This document shows, piece after piece, positions 1 to 7,001 of a stretch of DNA of 20,617 nucleotides; the stretch's first letter is position 1, and each line of letters opens with the position of its first letter. The position numbers were made by a program, and so were the translations under genes. This DNA comes from Marinimicrococcus sp033875255 (GTDB taxonomy: Bacteria > Pseudomonadota > Alphaproteobacteria > Geminicoccales > Geminicoccaceae): NCBI GenBank assembly GCA_033875255.1, contig JAWZSN010000042.1, positions 1 through 20,617 on the forward strand. The letters run 5' to 3'. The notes under the pieces were generated by a model, which worked only from the letters and a program-made list of their open reading frames with translations, had not been told where the DNA came from and ran no database searches.

Positions 1-200
1 CCCGCCTCCTCGCCATGCGTGGCATGGACGGCAAACTCGAACCCGAGCCGGCGTCGCCCTTCGCCCTCAACCGGGCGCAGCGGCGCCGGCTGGAGGCCCG
101 GCAGCGGCAGGCGGCGTGCGGGTGAGGTGTGGTGAAGGAATCGACGTGGCGGCGGAGTCGGCCGACGGAAGGGAGCCACGCAAGGCGCTGCGCGCGGCTT
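1..200. repeat. Left arm of a 200-bp inverted repeat bracketing the window
   Basis: Positions 1-200 match the reverse complement of 20401-20600 at about 194 of 200 bases with no gaps (paired coordinates sum to 20601). The repeat covers the 3' end of a gene, its stop codon, about 50 bp of untranslated DNA and a terminator hairpin. Only one difference falls in the coding part (G to A at 111, Ala to Thr); the other five are downstream of the stop. The repeat continues past the left window edge to an unknown extent. Confidence 0.9.
3..125 (+). CDS. C-terminal tail of an unidentified protein (partial, left copy)
   Basis: The frame is open from the window edge to a TGA at 123-125 and encodes 40 residues of a basic, Arg/Gln-rich tail ending in ARQRQAACG. 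No start codon is visible, so the gene begins outside the window. The DNA is repeated almost exactly, inverted, at 20476-20598, where the same protein ends in ARQRQTACG. The conservation of the frame and the hairpin terminator directly downstream support a real gene end. I do not recognise the family, and 40 residues are too few to assign a function. Confidence 0.6.
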   Translation, partial: RLLAMRGMDGKLEPEPASPFALNRAQRRRLEARQRQAACG

Positions 201-215
201 TCTCTTTCATCTCTT
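174..215 (+). terminator. Hairpin terminator of the left tail gene
   Basis: AGCCACGC at 174-181 pairs with GCGCGGCT at 192-199 with one mismatch around a 10-base loop. A pyrimidine-rich, T-interrupted stretch follows to about 215. It lies 49 bp after the stop at 125. The inverted copy at 20402-20427 has a perfect stem and much better T-runs, so this copy looks slightly decayed. Confidence 0.6.
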
Positions 216-538
216 TCTGGTTGGAAAGGGGTTTGTCCTCCCTGTCTTTACTGCTCTTCGGCATCCTGCCGGGGTGGGACTTCCCTGCCGCGGGATGCTG
301 CGGCGGCATCGTCGTCACCCTCCCGATGGATGCCAGGACGAAGGGGGTGACGGTTGCAGCGGGGGGACCGGGAACCGCCGCCCGTGGTGCCGTGCGGGAG
401 GTCGGCGCCACGGACGGTCGGACGTTCAGGCAGCGGGTGTCCGTCCCTCTCCGGGGCCATCCGGTAGCTGACCGGCGCATGGCTCCCGGAAAGCGCCGGG
501 TCTTCCGTCGGGGACGCGGTGGAGCGAGGGACCCGTCG
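200..538. other. Non-coding stretch between the repeat arm and the MFS gene
   Basis: No convincing gene was seen. The long open frames here are antisense shadows created by high GC content. The stretch holds a 33-bp island (260-292) shared with 20311-20343, and a small hairpin CCGG/CCGG-type stem at 485-500 that could end transcription of the minus-strand MFS gene but lacks a T-run. Confidence 0.5.
260..292. repeat. 33-bp conserved island, left copy
   Basis: This segment begins GGCATCCTGCCGG and contains GTGGGACTTC. It matches the reverse complement of 20311-20343 at 30 of 33 bases. It lies about 60 bp beyond the terminator hairpin in both arms, although the DNA in between has lost similarity. 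It could be a dispersed repeat or a conserved downstream element; its role is unknown. Confidence 0.6.
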
Positions 539-1981
539 CTAGCGGGTGAGACGCAGGACCCTTGCGATCGTGGCGAGGCAGAGGACGGGGGCAAGCGCGA
601 AGATGCTGCCGAGCCAGAGTGCCGCGCTCGACGCGCCGGCAGCACCTCCCGGATCGGCGATGCCGGCGAGGTTGGCCACCATGCCGGCCAGAGCCGTGCC
701 GAAGGCCATGGCGAAGAGCTGGACCGTGGTCATGCCACCGGCGGCCAGGTCCTGCTCACCGGCGGGCGCGCTGCGGTAGACCCGTGTCACCAGGCATGTC
801 CAGGCCAGGCCGATCCCCAGCCCCACGAGGACGAGGCCGAGGCAGACCGGCACGAGCACGGCGGCCTGGCCGCCCCCCGGCAACGGCAGGAACAGCGCCA
901 GCAGGACCAGACCGGCGAAGACGACGGCCGGAGAGGCCAGGAGGAGGAGGCGCCCGTCGCCCTTGCCCCGGGCGCCGAGGAACGATCCCGCAGTCCAGCC
1001 GATGGCCATGAGGGCCGCAAGATAGCCTGCCCACAAAGGCGACTGGCCGTGCAGGTTACGGAGCATGTAGGGGACGAAGACCTCGGGCTGCATGCTGATC
1101 ATGAGGAGGGCGATGGCGAGATAGAGAGCGCCCAGCGGGGTCGCCAGGCTGAAGGACTGCCGGGGCAGAAGCCGTGCTCCGGCCCCGGCATCCCTGGCTG
1201 CGATCAGGGCGATCATCCCGGCTGCGGCAACCAGCCCCGCCAGGTTCCACGAGAGATCGGCGGAGAGGCTGCCGGCCGAGACGGCGAGCACCGCGCCGGC
1301 CAGCAGGAGGAGCTGCAGCAGCGGGACGGGCGAGCGCCCGTTCGTGCCCTGGCCCTTGCCGGGGAGCATCGTCCAGGCGACGAGCGCGAACAGGGCGGCG
1401 AACGGCAGGAGCGCGAAGAAGGCCGCACGCCAAGCACCGTGCTCCGCGAACATGCCGCCCACGGCCGGCCCGATCAGCGTCGCCACGCCGAACATGGCGG
1501 AGATGAGGCCGATCGCCCGCCCCCAGAGCCGCTCGGGAAGCACGATGCGCGTCAGCCCGTAGGCGAGCGCGTAGAGGAAGCCGCCGCCCAGCCCCTGGAT
1601 GCTTCGTCCCGCGAGCATGACCGGCATGCCGGGGGCCAGCGAGCAGGCCAGCGTGCCGGCAGCGAAGATCAGGGTGGCCGAGAGGTAGGCGCCGCGAGGG
1701 CCGGCGATCGCCAGCAGCCGCGCCGTCAGCGCCGCGCCGAGAATGGACGCCACGACGAAGAGTGTCGTGGCCCAGGCATAGAACTCCAGCCCGCCGATAT
1801 CGTCGACCACCGACGGCATGACCGTGGTGGCGATGTAGATGTTCACCGCATGAAGCGTCACGCCGCCCGCCAGGGCCAGCGCGTAGATGCCGTTCCGTCC
1901 GGCGAGCAGGGCGCCCCAGCCGGCCGGGGCTGCGCCCGCACCCCGGGTTGCGGGAGCGGCTGCGCCAACTTCGTTTCCCAT
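539..1981 (-). CDS. MFS efflux transporter under SoxR control
   Basis: This is a 480-residue major facilitator superfamily protein, an inner-membrane proton-coupled drug/metabolite exporter. Hydrophobic helices run along the whole length after a 28-residue cytoplasmic N-terminus. A motif-A-like loop (ARLLAIAGPRGAYL) follows the second or third helix. A motif-C-like GPAVGGMF, diagnostic of drug/proton antiporters, lies near residue 175. Length fits a 12- to 14-helix DHA-type exporter. The ATG start at 1981 has a GGAGGG ribosome-binding site at 1987-1992. The gene lies 116 bp downstream of the SoxR-type regulator on the same strand, and its promoter carries a SoxR box. This suggests export of redox-active or otherwise toxic compounds. 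The substrate cannot be read from the sequence. Confidence 0.9.
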   Translation of the reverse strand: MGNEVGAAAPATRGAGAAPAGWGALLAGRNGIYALALAGGVTLHAVNIYIATTVMPSVVDDIGGLEFYAWATTLFVVASILGAALTARLLAIAGPRGAYLSATLIFAAGTLACSLAPGMPVMLAGRSIQGLGGGFLYALAYGLTRIVLPERLWGRAIGLISAMFGVATLIGPAVGGMFAEHGAWRAAFFALLPFAALFALVAWTMLPGKGQGTNGRSPVPLLQLLLLAGAVLAVSAGSLSADLSWNLAGLVAAAGMIALIAARDAGAGARLLPRQSFSLATPLGALYLAIALLMISMQPEVFVPYMLRNLHGQSPLWAGYLAALMAIGWTAGSFLGARGKGDGRLLLLASPAVVFAGLVLLALFLPLPGGGQAAVLVPVCLGLVLVGLGIGLAWTCLVTRVYRSAPAGEQDLAAGGMTTVQLFAMAFGTALAGMVANLAGIADPGGAAGASSAALWLGSIFALAPVLCLATIARVLRLTR

Positions 1982-2024
1982 GTCGGCCCTCCGTTGCGCG
2001 ACCGTCAGTCGCGAGCCGACACGG

Positions 2025-2055
2025 CTTGTAGAAGCTCAACTATAGTTGAGGTCAA
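2025..2055 (-). promoter_or_regulatory. SoxR-dependent promoter of the MFS gene
   Basis: On the minus strand the -35 box is TTGACC (2050-2055) and the -10 box is TACAAG (2025-2030). They are separated by 19 bp (2031-2049), the overlong spacer typical of MerR-family-activated promoters. The spacer contains the perfect 16-bp palindrome CTCAACTATAGTTGAG; the extended 18-bp form at 2034-2051, CCTCAACTATAGTTGAGC, closely matches the known SoxR operator consensus (CCTCAAGTTAACTTGAGG in E. coli soxS). A start about 37 nt before the MFS ATG is predicted. Confidence 0.9.
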
Positions 2056-2097
2056 GGGATGCCGGCGACTCCGCCCGGTCGGCTGCGTCCTTCGGCC

Positions 2098-2553
2098 CTA
2101 GGCGCCGCCTGTCAGGCGCCGGGGACCCGATCCCAGCCTGCCGAGCTGGTCCTCCGGATTCCTCAAAGGGCATTCCTCCAGGGAGAGGCAGCCGCAGCCG
2201 ATGCAGCTCGCCATCTGGTCGCGAAGCTGTACGAGACTGGCGATCCGCTCCTCCAGCATCCCCCGCCAAGCCTCGGTGAACTTCCGCCAGTCCCGCGCGT
2301 TGGGGACGTGGTCGTGCGGCAGGTCGGCCAGCGCCTCGCGGATCGTGGCCAGCGGGATGCCGGCACGCTGCGCTATCCGGATGATCGCGATACGGCGCAG
2401 CACGGCGCGATGGTAGCGCCGCTGGTTGCCGGCCGTGCGCCAGCCCGCCACGAGTCCCTTGGCCTCGTAGAAATGAAGCGTCGAGACGGCGACCCCGCTG
2501 CGCCGGGCGACCTCGCCGACCGAGAGCGCAGGACTGAGGGCGGACCTCGGCAT
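2098..2553 (-). CDS. soxR: SoxR-type MerR-family [2Fe-2S] redox-sensing regulator
   Basis: This is a 151-residue transcriptional activator that senses redox-cycling compounds through a [2Fe-2S] cluster. The N-terminal MerR winged helix (LSVGEVARRSGVAVSTLHFYE, about residues 10-30) is followed by the wing motif GNQRRYHR near residue 43, a dimerisation helix, and the cluster motif CIGCGCLSLEEC. Its cysteines 117, 120, 122 and 128 have the C-X2-C-X-C-X5-C spacing of SoxR. Length fits the family. I chose the ATG at 2553; an in-frame TTG at 2562 is also possible, but it adds only three residues. The gene lies upstream of the MFS gene on the same strand, and a SoxR box lies in front of that gene. 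In non-enteric bacteria SoxR typically controls efflux pumps directly without SoxS, which fits this arrangement. Confidence 0.95.
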   Translation of the reverse strand: MPRSALSPALSVGEVARRSGVAVSTLHFYEAKGLVAGWRTAGNQRRYHRAVLRRIAIIRIAQRAGIPLATIREALADLPHDHVPNARDWRKFTEAWRGMLEERIASLVQLRDQMASCIGCGCLSLEECPLRNPEDQLGRLGSGPRRLTGGA

Positions 2554-2560
2554 TCCTGTC

Positions 2561-2583
2561 AAAACCTCGTCTTTGGTCGAGGT
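2561..2583 (-). terminator. Possible hairpin terminator of the ribose-type ABC operon
   Basis: On the minus strand ACCTCG (2578-2583) pairs with CGAGGT (2564-2569) around an 8-base loop, followed by TTTTG. This resembles a short intrinsic terminator 74 bp after the permease stop. It also lies just upstream of the soxR start, so it could instead be part of the soxR leader. Confidence 0.4.
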
Positions 2584-2656
2584 CTCTTATGCCGGAGCAT
2601 GCCCGGGCGGCAAGCTCCTGCTGCAGCGCAGGAAGCGGCTGGGCGGCGCCGGCGGC

Positions 2657-3673
2657 TCAGGCGCGTTCGCGCAGGCGCTGGGCGTAGACGTTGATGGTCA
2701 GCGCCGCGAGGAGGACGAGGCCGCGGATGAGGACCTTGAGGAAGCTGTCGATGTCGACGTGGTCGAGGCCGTTGTTGAGGATGCCCAGGACGAAGAGGCC
2801 GACGATGGTGTTCTTGATTCCGCCCTGGCCGCCGAAGAGGCTCGTGCCGCCCACCACCACGGCGGCGATGGCGTCGAGCAGGTAGTCGTCGAACTCGTTC
2901 TGCTGTGCGCTGCCGAAATAGGCCACGCCCAGCATGCCGGCGAGGCCCGAGCACATGGCGCCGATGATGAGCGCCGCGCTGATGACGAGCTTGACGTTGA
3001 CGCCGGAATATTCCGCCGCCTCGCGGTTGCCGCCCACCATGTAGATGTAGCGGCCGAAGCGGGTGTAGGTGAGCACGAGGTGCGAGACGAGCAGCACCAA
3101 GCCCGCCACGATGACGATCCATGGCACCGGGCCGAGATAGCCGGCCCCCAGCGTCTTCACCAGCGGCGGCACGTTGTAGGCGATCTGGCCGCGCACCAGC
3201 ATGGCCGAGATTCCGGCGCCGATCTGCAGCATGGCGAGGGTCATGATGAAGGAGGGGATGCCGATCCTGGTCACGCCGAAGGCGTTGACGAGGCCCAGGA
3301 GGAAGCAGCCCAGCAATGCCGCCATGATCGCCGCCCAGCCGGGCAGCGGCACGTTGGCGATGTTCACATAGGCTTCCTGCACGGTGAAGAACGCCACGAG
3401 GATGCCGGTGGCGTTGGCGACCGCGGCGATGGAGAGGTCGATCTCGGCGCACAGGATCACGAAGGTGAGCCCGGCGGCGATGATGGCGGTCACCGAGACC
3501 TGGCGCAGGATGTTGCCCATGTTGTCGAGGGTGAGGAAGGAGGGGCTCATGGCCCCGAAGATGACGACGAGGAAGATGAGGGTGGCGAAGGGGGCGATGT
3601 TGCGCATGCGGCCGGCCAGCCACTTCCGCCAGCCGGCCCCGGCCGGGGCGGCCCCGATCATTTCCTGACGCAT
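2657..3673 (-). CDS. Ribose/xylose-type sugar ABC transporter permease (RbsC-like)
   Basis: This is a 338-residue inner-membrane permease of the BPD_transp_2 (RbsC/XylH/AraH) family. About ten hydrophobic helices are visible. Family landmarks include FVILCAEIDLSIAAVANATG (S-x-G-type motif, here SIAAVA), the cytoplasmic segment GGNREAAEYSGVNV (typically G-G-N-x-x-A-A-x-x-S-G-I-x-V) and AVVVGGTSLFGGQGG near the C-terminus. The ATG at 3673 is preferred because GAGGGAG lies about 6 nt upstream; an in-frame ATG at 3697 would add eight residues and overlap the ATPase gene. The preferred start is 10 bp after the ATPase stop, so the two genes are translationally coupled. Substrate is probably a pentose, hexose or polyol. 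Confidence 0.93.
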   Translation of the reverse strand: MRQEMIGAAPAGAGWRKWLAGRMRNIAPFATLIFLVVIFGAMSPSFLTLDNMGNILRQVSVTAIIAAGLTFVILCAEIDLSIAAVANATGILVAFFTVQEAYVNIANVPLPGWAAIMAALLGCFLLGLVNAFGVTRIGIPSFIMTLAMLQIGAGISAMLVRGQIAYNVPPLVKTLGAGYLGPVPWIVIVAGLVLLVSHLVLTYTRFGRYIYMVGGNREAAEYSGVNVKLVISAALIIGAMCSGLAGMLGVAYFGSAQQNEFDDYLLDAIAAVVVGGTSLFGGQGGIKNTIVGLFVLGILNNGLDHVDIDSFLKVLIRGLVLLAALTINVYAQRLRERA

Positions 3674-3683
3674 CGGCTCTCCC

Positions 3684-5186
3684 TCATGCGGCAGCAAGCA
3701 GGCGGTCCTTGCTCACCGCCTCGCCTGCGAACTCCCGGGCGATCCGCCCCCTCTTCATCACGAGAATGCGGTCGGCCAGCGCCAGCACCGTCTCGGGCTC
3801 GCTGGAGACCACCACCACGCCCACCCCCTGGTCGCGCACCTCGTGGACGATCCTGAGCACGTCGTCCTTGGCGCCGACGTCCATGCCGCGGGTGGGCTCG
3901 CTCAGGATCAGCACGCGGGGCAGGTGGGTGAGCCAGCGCGCCAGCGCCACCTTCTGCTGGTTGCCGCCCGAGAAGGTGCGCACCTGCCGTTCCACCTGGG
4001 GCGGGCGGACGCCCAGCCGCTCCACGTGCCCGCGAGCGATCTCGCGCTCGACCCGCGGCTTGAGGAACAGGCGCGAGATCTTCTCGAGAATGCTGATGGA
4101 GGCGTTCTTGTAGACCGGCTCCATGGCGAACAGCATGCTGCGCCGGCTCTCCGGCACCAGGGCTATGCCCGCCCGCTTGGCCTGTGCCGTGTTGCGCAGG
4201 CGAAGCGGGCTGCCGTTCATGCGGACGGCGCCGGAGTCGGAGCGCAGCTTGCCCGCAAGCGCCCGGGCGAGCTCGAGCTGGCCGCAGCCCATGAAGCCGT
4301 AGATGCCCAGCACCTCGCCGGCCCGCACGGCGAGGTCCACGTCCTCGAAGGCGCCGGCGAGCGCCAAACCTTCGGTTCGCAGGACTTCCGGCGCCTCGGG
4401 GCGGCTGCTGACAAAAATCTCGCCCGAATAGCTCTCCTCGAGCTCCTCGTGGCCGGCACCGATCATCCGCTCGATGAGCCAGCCCTTGTCGATGGAGGCC
4501 GCGGCGGCGTCGGCCACCTTGCGGCCGTTCCTGAAGACCGTGACGTTGTCGGAGACGCGCAGGATGTCGTCGAGGAAGTGGGAGATGAAGACGAAGCTGG
4601 TGCCGTTCTCCTTGAGGCGGCCCAGCACCTTGAAGAGCTGCTCCACCTCCGGCGGCGAGAGGGCGGAGGTGGGCTCGTCGAGGATGACGATGCGGGCACC
4701 CGAGAAGAGCACGCGGCCGAGCTCGACGAGCTGCTGCAGGCCCAGCGGCAGGCTGCCCAGCCGCGTCCAGGGATCGACCTCGATGCCCAGCGTGGCGAGC
4801 TGCCGCGAGGCCGCCTTCGCCATCTCCCGCCAGCGCACCACCCCCGCCCGGTTGACCGGCTGCATGCCGAGAAAGACATTCTCGGCCACGCTCAGCTCGG
4901 GCACCACGCTCAGCTCCTGGTGCACCATGCCGATGCCGGCCGCCAGCGCGTCGCGGGTCGAGCGGAAATGCACCTCCCGCCCGTCGAGGCGCATCCGGCC
5001 CTCGAAGTCGGTGTGCACGCCGGCGATGATCTTCATGAGCGTGCTCTTGCCCGCCCCGTTCTCGCCGACGAGGCCGTGGACCTCGCCGGCCGAGAGCGTG
5101 AAGTCGACATCGCGCAGCGCCTGCACGCCGCCGAAGGATTTCGAGATGGAGCGCATCTCGAGGAGCGGCGTGGAGGCAGGGCTCAC
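3684..5186 (-). CDS. Ribose-type sugar ABC transporter, double-domain ATPase (RbsA/XylG-like)
   Basis: This 500-residue cytoplasmic protein carries two ABC ATPase domains and powers the adjacent permease. Domain 1 has Walker A GENGAGKST (residues 41-49), a signature region around LPLGLQQLVELGRVL, and Walker B IVILDEPTSAL. Domain 2 has the degenerate Walker A expected in this family (GIYGFMGCGQLEL), the signature FSGGNQQKVALARWL and Walker B LILSEPTRGMDVGAK. In that last motif the aspartate before the glutamate is Ser. A GTG start at 5186 with GAGGGG upstream is used. The gene begins 10 bp after the binding-protein stop. Length matches RbsA (about 500). Confidence 0.95.
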   Translation of the reverse strand: MSPASTPLLEMRSISKSFGGVQALRDVDFTLSAGEVHGLVGENGAGKSTLMKIIAGVHTDFEGRMRLDGREVHFRSTRDALAAGIGMVHQELSVVPELSVAENVFLGMQPVNRAGVVRWREMAKAASRQLATLGIEVDPWTRLGSLPLGLQQLVELGRVLFSGARIVILDEPTSALSPPEVEQLFKVLGRLKENGTSFVFISHFLDDILRVSDNVTVFRNGRKVADAAAASIDKGWLIERMIGAGHEELEESYSGEIFVSSRPEAPEVLRTEGLALAGAFEDVDLAVRAGEVLGIYGFMGCGQLELARALAGKLRSDSGAVRMNGSPLRLRNTAQAKRAGIALVPESRRSMLFAMEPVYKNASISILEKISRLFLKPRVEREIARGHVERLGVRPPQVERQVRTFSGGNQQKVALARWLTHLPRVLILSEPTRGMDVGAKDDVLRIVHEVRDQGVGVVVVSSEPETVLALADRILVMKRGRIAREFAGEAVSKDRLLAAA

Positions 5187-5196
5187 CGCGTGCCCC

Positions 5197-6240
5197 TCAG
5201 ATCAGGAAGTGCTTTTGCATCCAGAGCATGCCGGGCGCGTTGGGCTTGGTGACCACCGGCCCGTCGGTGATGACGTGCCTGGGGATGCCGCCCTCGCCGG
5301 TCTTCTCGCCGGCCACCACCGCGGCCACGCCCGCCATGATGGCCCCGCCGTGGATGCGGCAGGAGGGGTTGCGCACGGTGGCGTGCATCCGCCCGTCCAG
5401 TACCGCCTCCACCGCCGGCGGCATGGCGTCCACCCCGCCGATGACGATGTCGGTGCGGCCGCGCGCCTTCATCACGTTGGCAGCGGCCAGCGCCATGTCG
5501 TCATTGTGGAAGAAGGCGGCGCTGATCTTCGGGTGCTTGGTCAGGAGGCTGTCCCAGATGCGCGCGGCCTTGGTGACGTCCCAGTCGGCCGGCTGCTCGT
5601 CCAGGACCTCGATGTTCGGGAACTTCTCGACCACCGACTTGAAGCCCCTTGCACGCCCTTGCGCGCCGGTGTGGCCGAGGGCTCCCTGGGTCATCACCAT
5701 GGTGCCCTCGCCGCCGATGGCGTCCACCAGCGCCTGGGTCACCGCCGCGCCCATGAACTCGTTGTCGGGGGCGAGGAAGCTGTGGACGTCGATCTGGTCC
5801 AAGGGGGCGATCAGCGTGTCCATGTCGATCACCGGCATGCCGGCGTCGATCATCCGCTTGACCGGGTCGGTGAGCGTGCCGATGCCGAAGGCCTGGATCG
5901 CCACGAAGTCCCACTTCTGCGAGGCCATGTTGTCGATGGCGGCGCGTTGCTTGGGCGCGCTCAACTCGCCGTCGAACCAGGTGACCTCGACATTGAAGAG
6001 CTTGCCCCAGTACTCCGCCGCCTGCTTGCCCTGGGCGCACCAGGTGGCCTGCAGGCCGGCATTGGAGAAGGCGGCCTTGAGGGGCTTCTCCGAGCGGCCC
6101 ATCTCCTGCGCCATGGCGGCGGCCACGAACGGGTCCATGCCCATCCCGCCCATGAGGGCGGCTGCCGCCCCGGCCGAGCCTGCGGCCGTGCGGATGAAAT
6201 CGCGCCTGCTGCCGGGCGTGCTCTCGCGCTTGCTGCTCAT
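5197..6240 (-). CDS. Periplasmic sugar-binding protein (RbsB-like, Tat-exported)
   Basis: This 347-residue protein belongs to the Peripla_BP_4 (RbsB-like) family and captures sugar in the periplasm for the adjacent ATPase and permease. The N-terminus has a twin-arginine signal, SRRDFIRTAAG (residues 11-21), followed by an Ala/Gly-rich hydrophobic stretch and a probable cleavage after AMAQ. Two-lobed family features follow: KAAFSNAG at the start of lobe 1, the AIDNMASQKWDFVAIQ segment, GMPVIDMDT, then GALGHTGAQGRARGF and HPKISAAFFHNDDMALAA in lobe 2. The ATG at 6240 is preferred over far upstream in-frame codons because GGGAGG lies about 9 nt before it and it begins a proper signal. It is the first gene of a three-gene operon. 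The ligand is unknown. Confidence 0.93.
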   Translation of the reverse strand: MSSKRESTPGSRRDFIRTAAGSAGAAAALMGGMGMDPFVAAAMAQEMGRSEKPLKAAFSNAGLQATWCAQGKQAAEYWGKLFNVEVTWFDGELSAPKQRAAIDNMASQKWDFVAIQAFGIGTLTDPVKRMIDAGMPVIDMDTLIAPLDQIDVHSFLAPDNEFMGAAVTQALVDAIGGEGTMVMTQGALGHTGAQGRARGFKSVVEKFPNIEVLDEQPADWDVTKAARIWDSLLTKHPKISAAFFHNDDMALAAANVMKARGRTDIVIGGVDAMPPAVEAVLDGRMHATVRNPSCRIHGGAIMAGVAAVVAGEKTGEGGIPRHVITDGPVVTKPNAPGMLWMQKHFLI

Positions 6241-6298
6241 GCCTTGCCTCCCTGGCGGGCTCGTTGGCGGCCCTCTCCTCAGTGTCGGGCACTCTGCG

Positions 6299-6357
6299 TT
6301 GCCGCCCGCCGGCTGGCAAGACCGATGCGGAATGGCGCCCATGCCGGCAAGTTGCCG
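6299..6357. promoter_or_regulatory. Candidate operator with TTGCC/GGCAA repeats
   Basis: The 150-bp divergent region between the binding-protein gene and the Uma2 gene contains a perfect dyad CGGCAAGTTGCCG (6345-6357), plus a second TTGCC...GGCAA pair (6299-6303 and 6315-6319). A further TTGCC lies at 6244-6248. The symmetry suggests a regulator-binding site for one or both genes. No regulator gene is adjacent and no confident -35/-10 pair was found. Confidence 0.35.
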
Positions 6358-6390
6358 CCATGCTATGCTTCGCCCCACGAGGAGATCCGC

Positions 6391-6951
6391 ATGGCCACGA
6401 ACCCGCGCCGCCGCATGACCGCCGAGGAGTTCCTCGCCTGGGTGCTGGAGCAGCCCGAGGGCCGGCGCCACGAGCTCGCGGCGGGCGAGGTCGTCGCCAT
6501 GGCGCCGGAGAGGGCGGCGCACAACCTGGCCAAGGGGGCAGCGTTCGCGGCTCTTCGCGAGGCGCTGCGGGCAAGCGGCCTGCCATGCCAGGCTTTCGCC
6601 GACGGCATGGCCGTGCGCATCGACGACGAGACGGTCTACGAGCCCGATGCGCTGGTGCGCTGCGGCGAGCGCCTGGACCCGGACGAGGTGGTGGTCACCG
6701 ATCCGCTGATCCTCGTGGAGGTGCTCTCCCCCGGCACCCACAAGCTCGATACCGGCGCCAAGCTGGCGGGCTATTTCCGTCTGCCGTCGCTCCGGCACTA
6801 CCTGATCGTGGACACGAGCCGGAGGCTGGTGATCCACCATGGGCGGGAGGCGGACGGCGCCATCTCGACCCGGATCGTTGCGGAGGGAACCATCCTGCTG
6901 GAGCCGCCGGGGATCGAGCTGGCGGTGGCGGATATCGCCGCGGACGGCTAG
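6391..6951 (+). CDS. Uma2-family PD-(D/E)XK nuclease-like protein
   Basis: This 186-residue protein belongs to the Uma2 (DUF820) family, which has a restriction-endonuclease-like fold. The core is visible: D86 in YEPDALV, E110 in LILVEVLSPGT, K124 in DTGAKLAGYF, and the family hallmark LPSLRHYLIVD directly after. The N-terminal MTAEEFLAWVLEQPEGRRHELAAGEVVAM is the usual Uma2 entry region. The ATG at 6391 has GAGGAG 8 nt upstream. Uma2 proteins are abundant in cyanobacteria and some high-GC bacteria; their cellular role is not established. A second, divergent member lies at 16072-16650. Confidence 0.92.
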   Translation: MATNPRRRMTAEEFLAWVLEQPEGRRHELAAGEVVAMAPERAAHNLAKGAAFAALREALRASGLPCQAFADGMAVRIDDETVYEPDALVRCGERLDPDEVVVTDPLILVEVLSPGTHKLDTGAKLAGYFRLPSLRHYLIVDTSRRLVIHHGREADGAISTRIVAEGTILLEPPGIELAVADIAADG

Positions 6952-7001
6952 GAGGGTAGCGGCCCGTCCCCAGACCCAGCAGCCGGAGTCCTTCCTCCCC
7001 G

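Noticed and set aside
116..2101. A 661-codon plus-strand open frame across the MFS gene
   Set aside because: It is antisense to a clear MFS transporter, its translation is Gly/Arg/Glu-rich without domains, and it crosses the SoxR promoter.
2573..5252. Long plus-strand open frames opposite the ribose-type ABC genes
   Set aside because: Their Asp/His/Glu-rich translations mirror the codon bias of the permease and ATPase on the other strand; no start signals or domains.
5197..6840. A 547-codon version of the RbsB-like binding protein
   Set aside because: The extra N-terminal 200 codons are antisense to the Uma2 gene. The ATG at 6240 has a good ribosome-binding site and begins a Tat signal.
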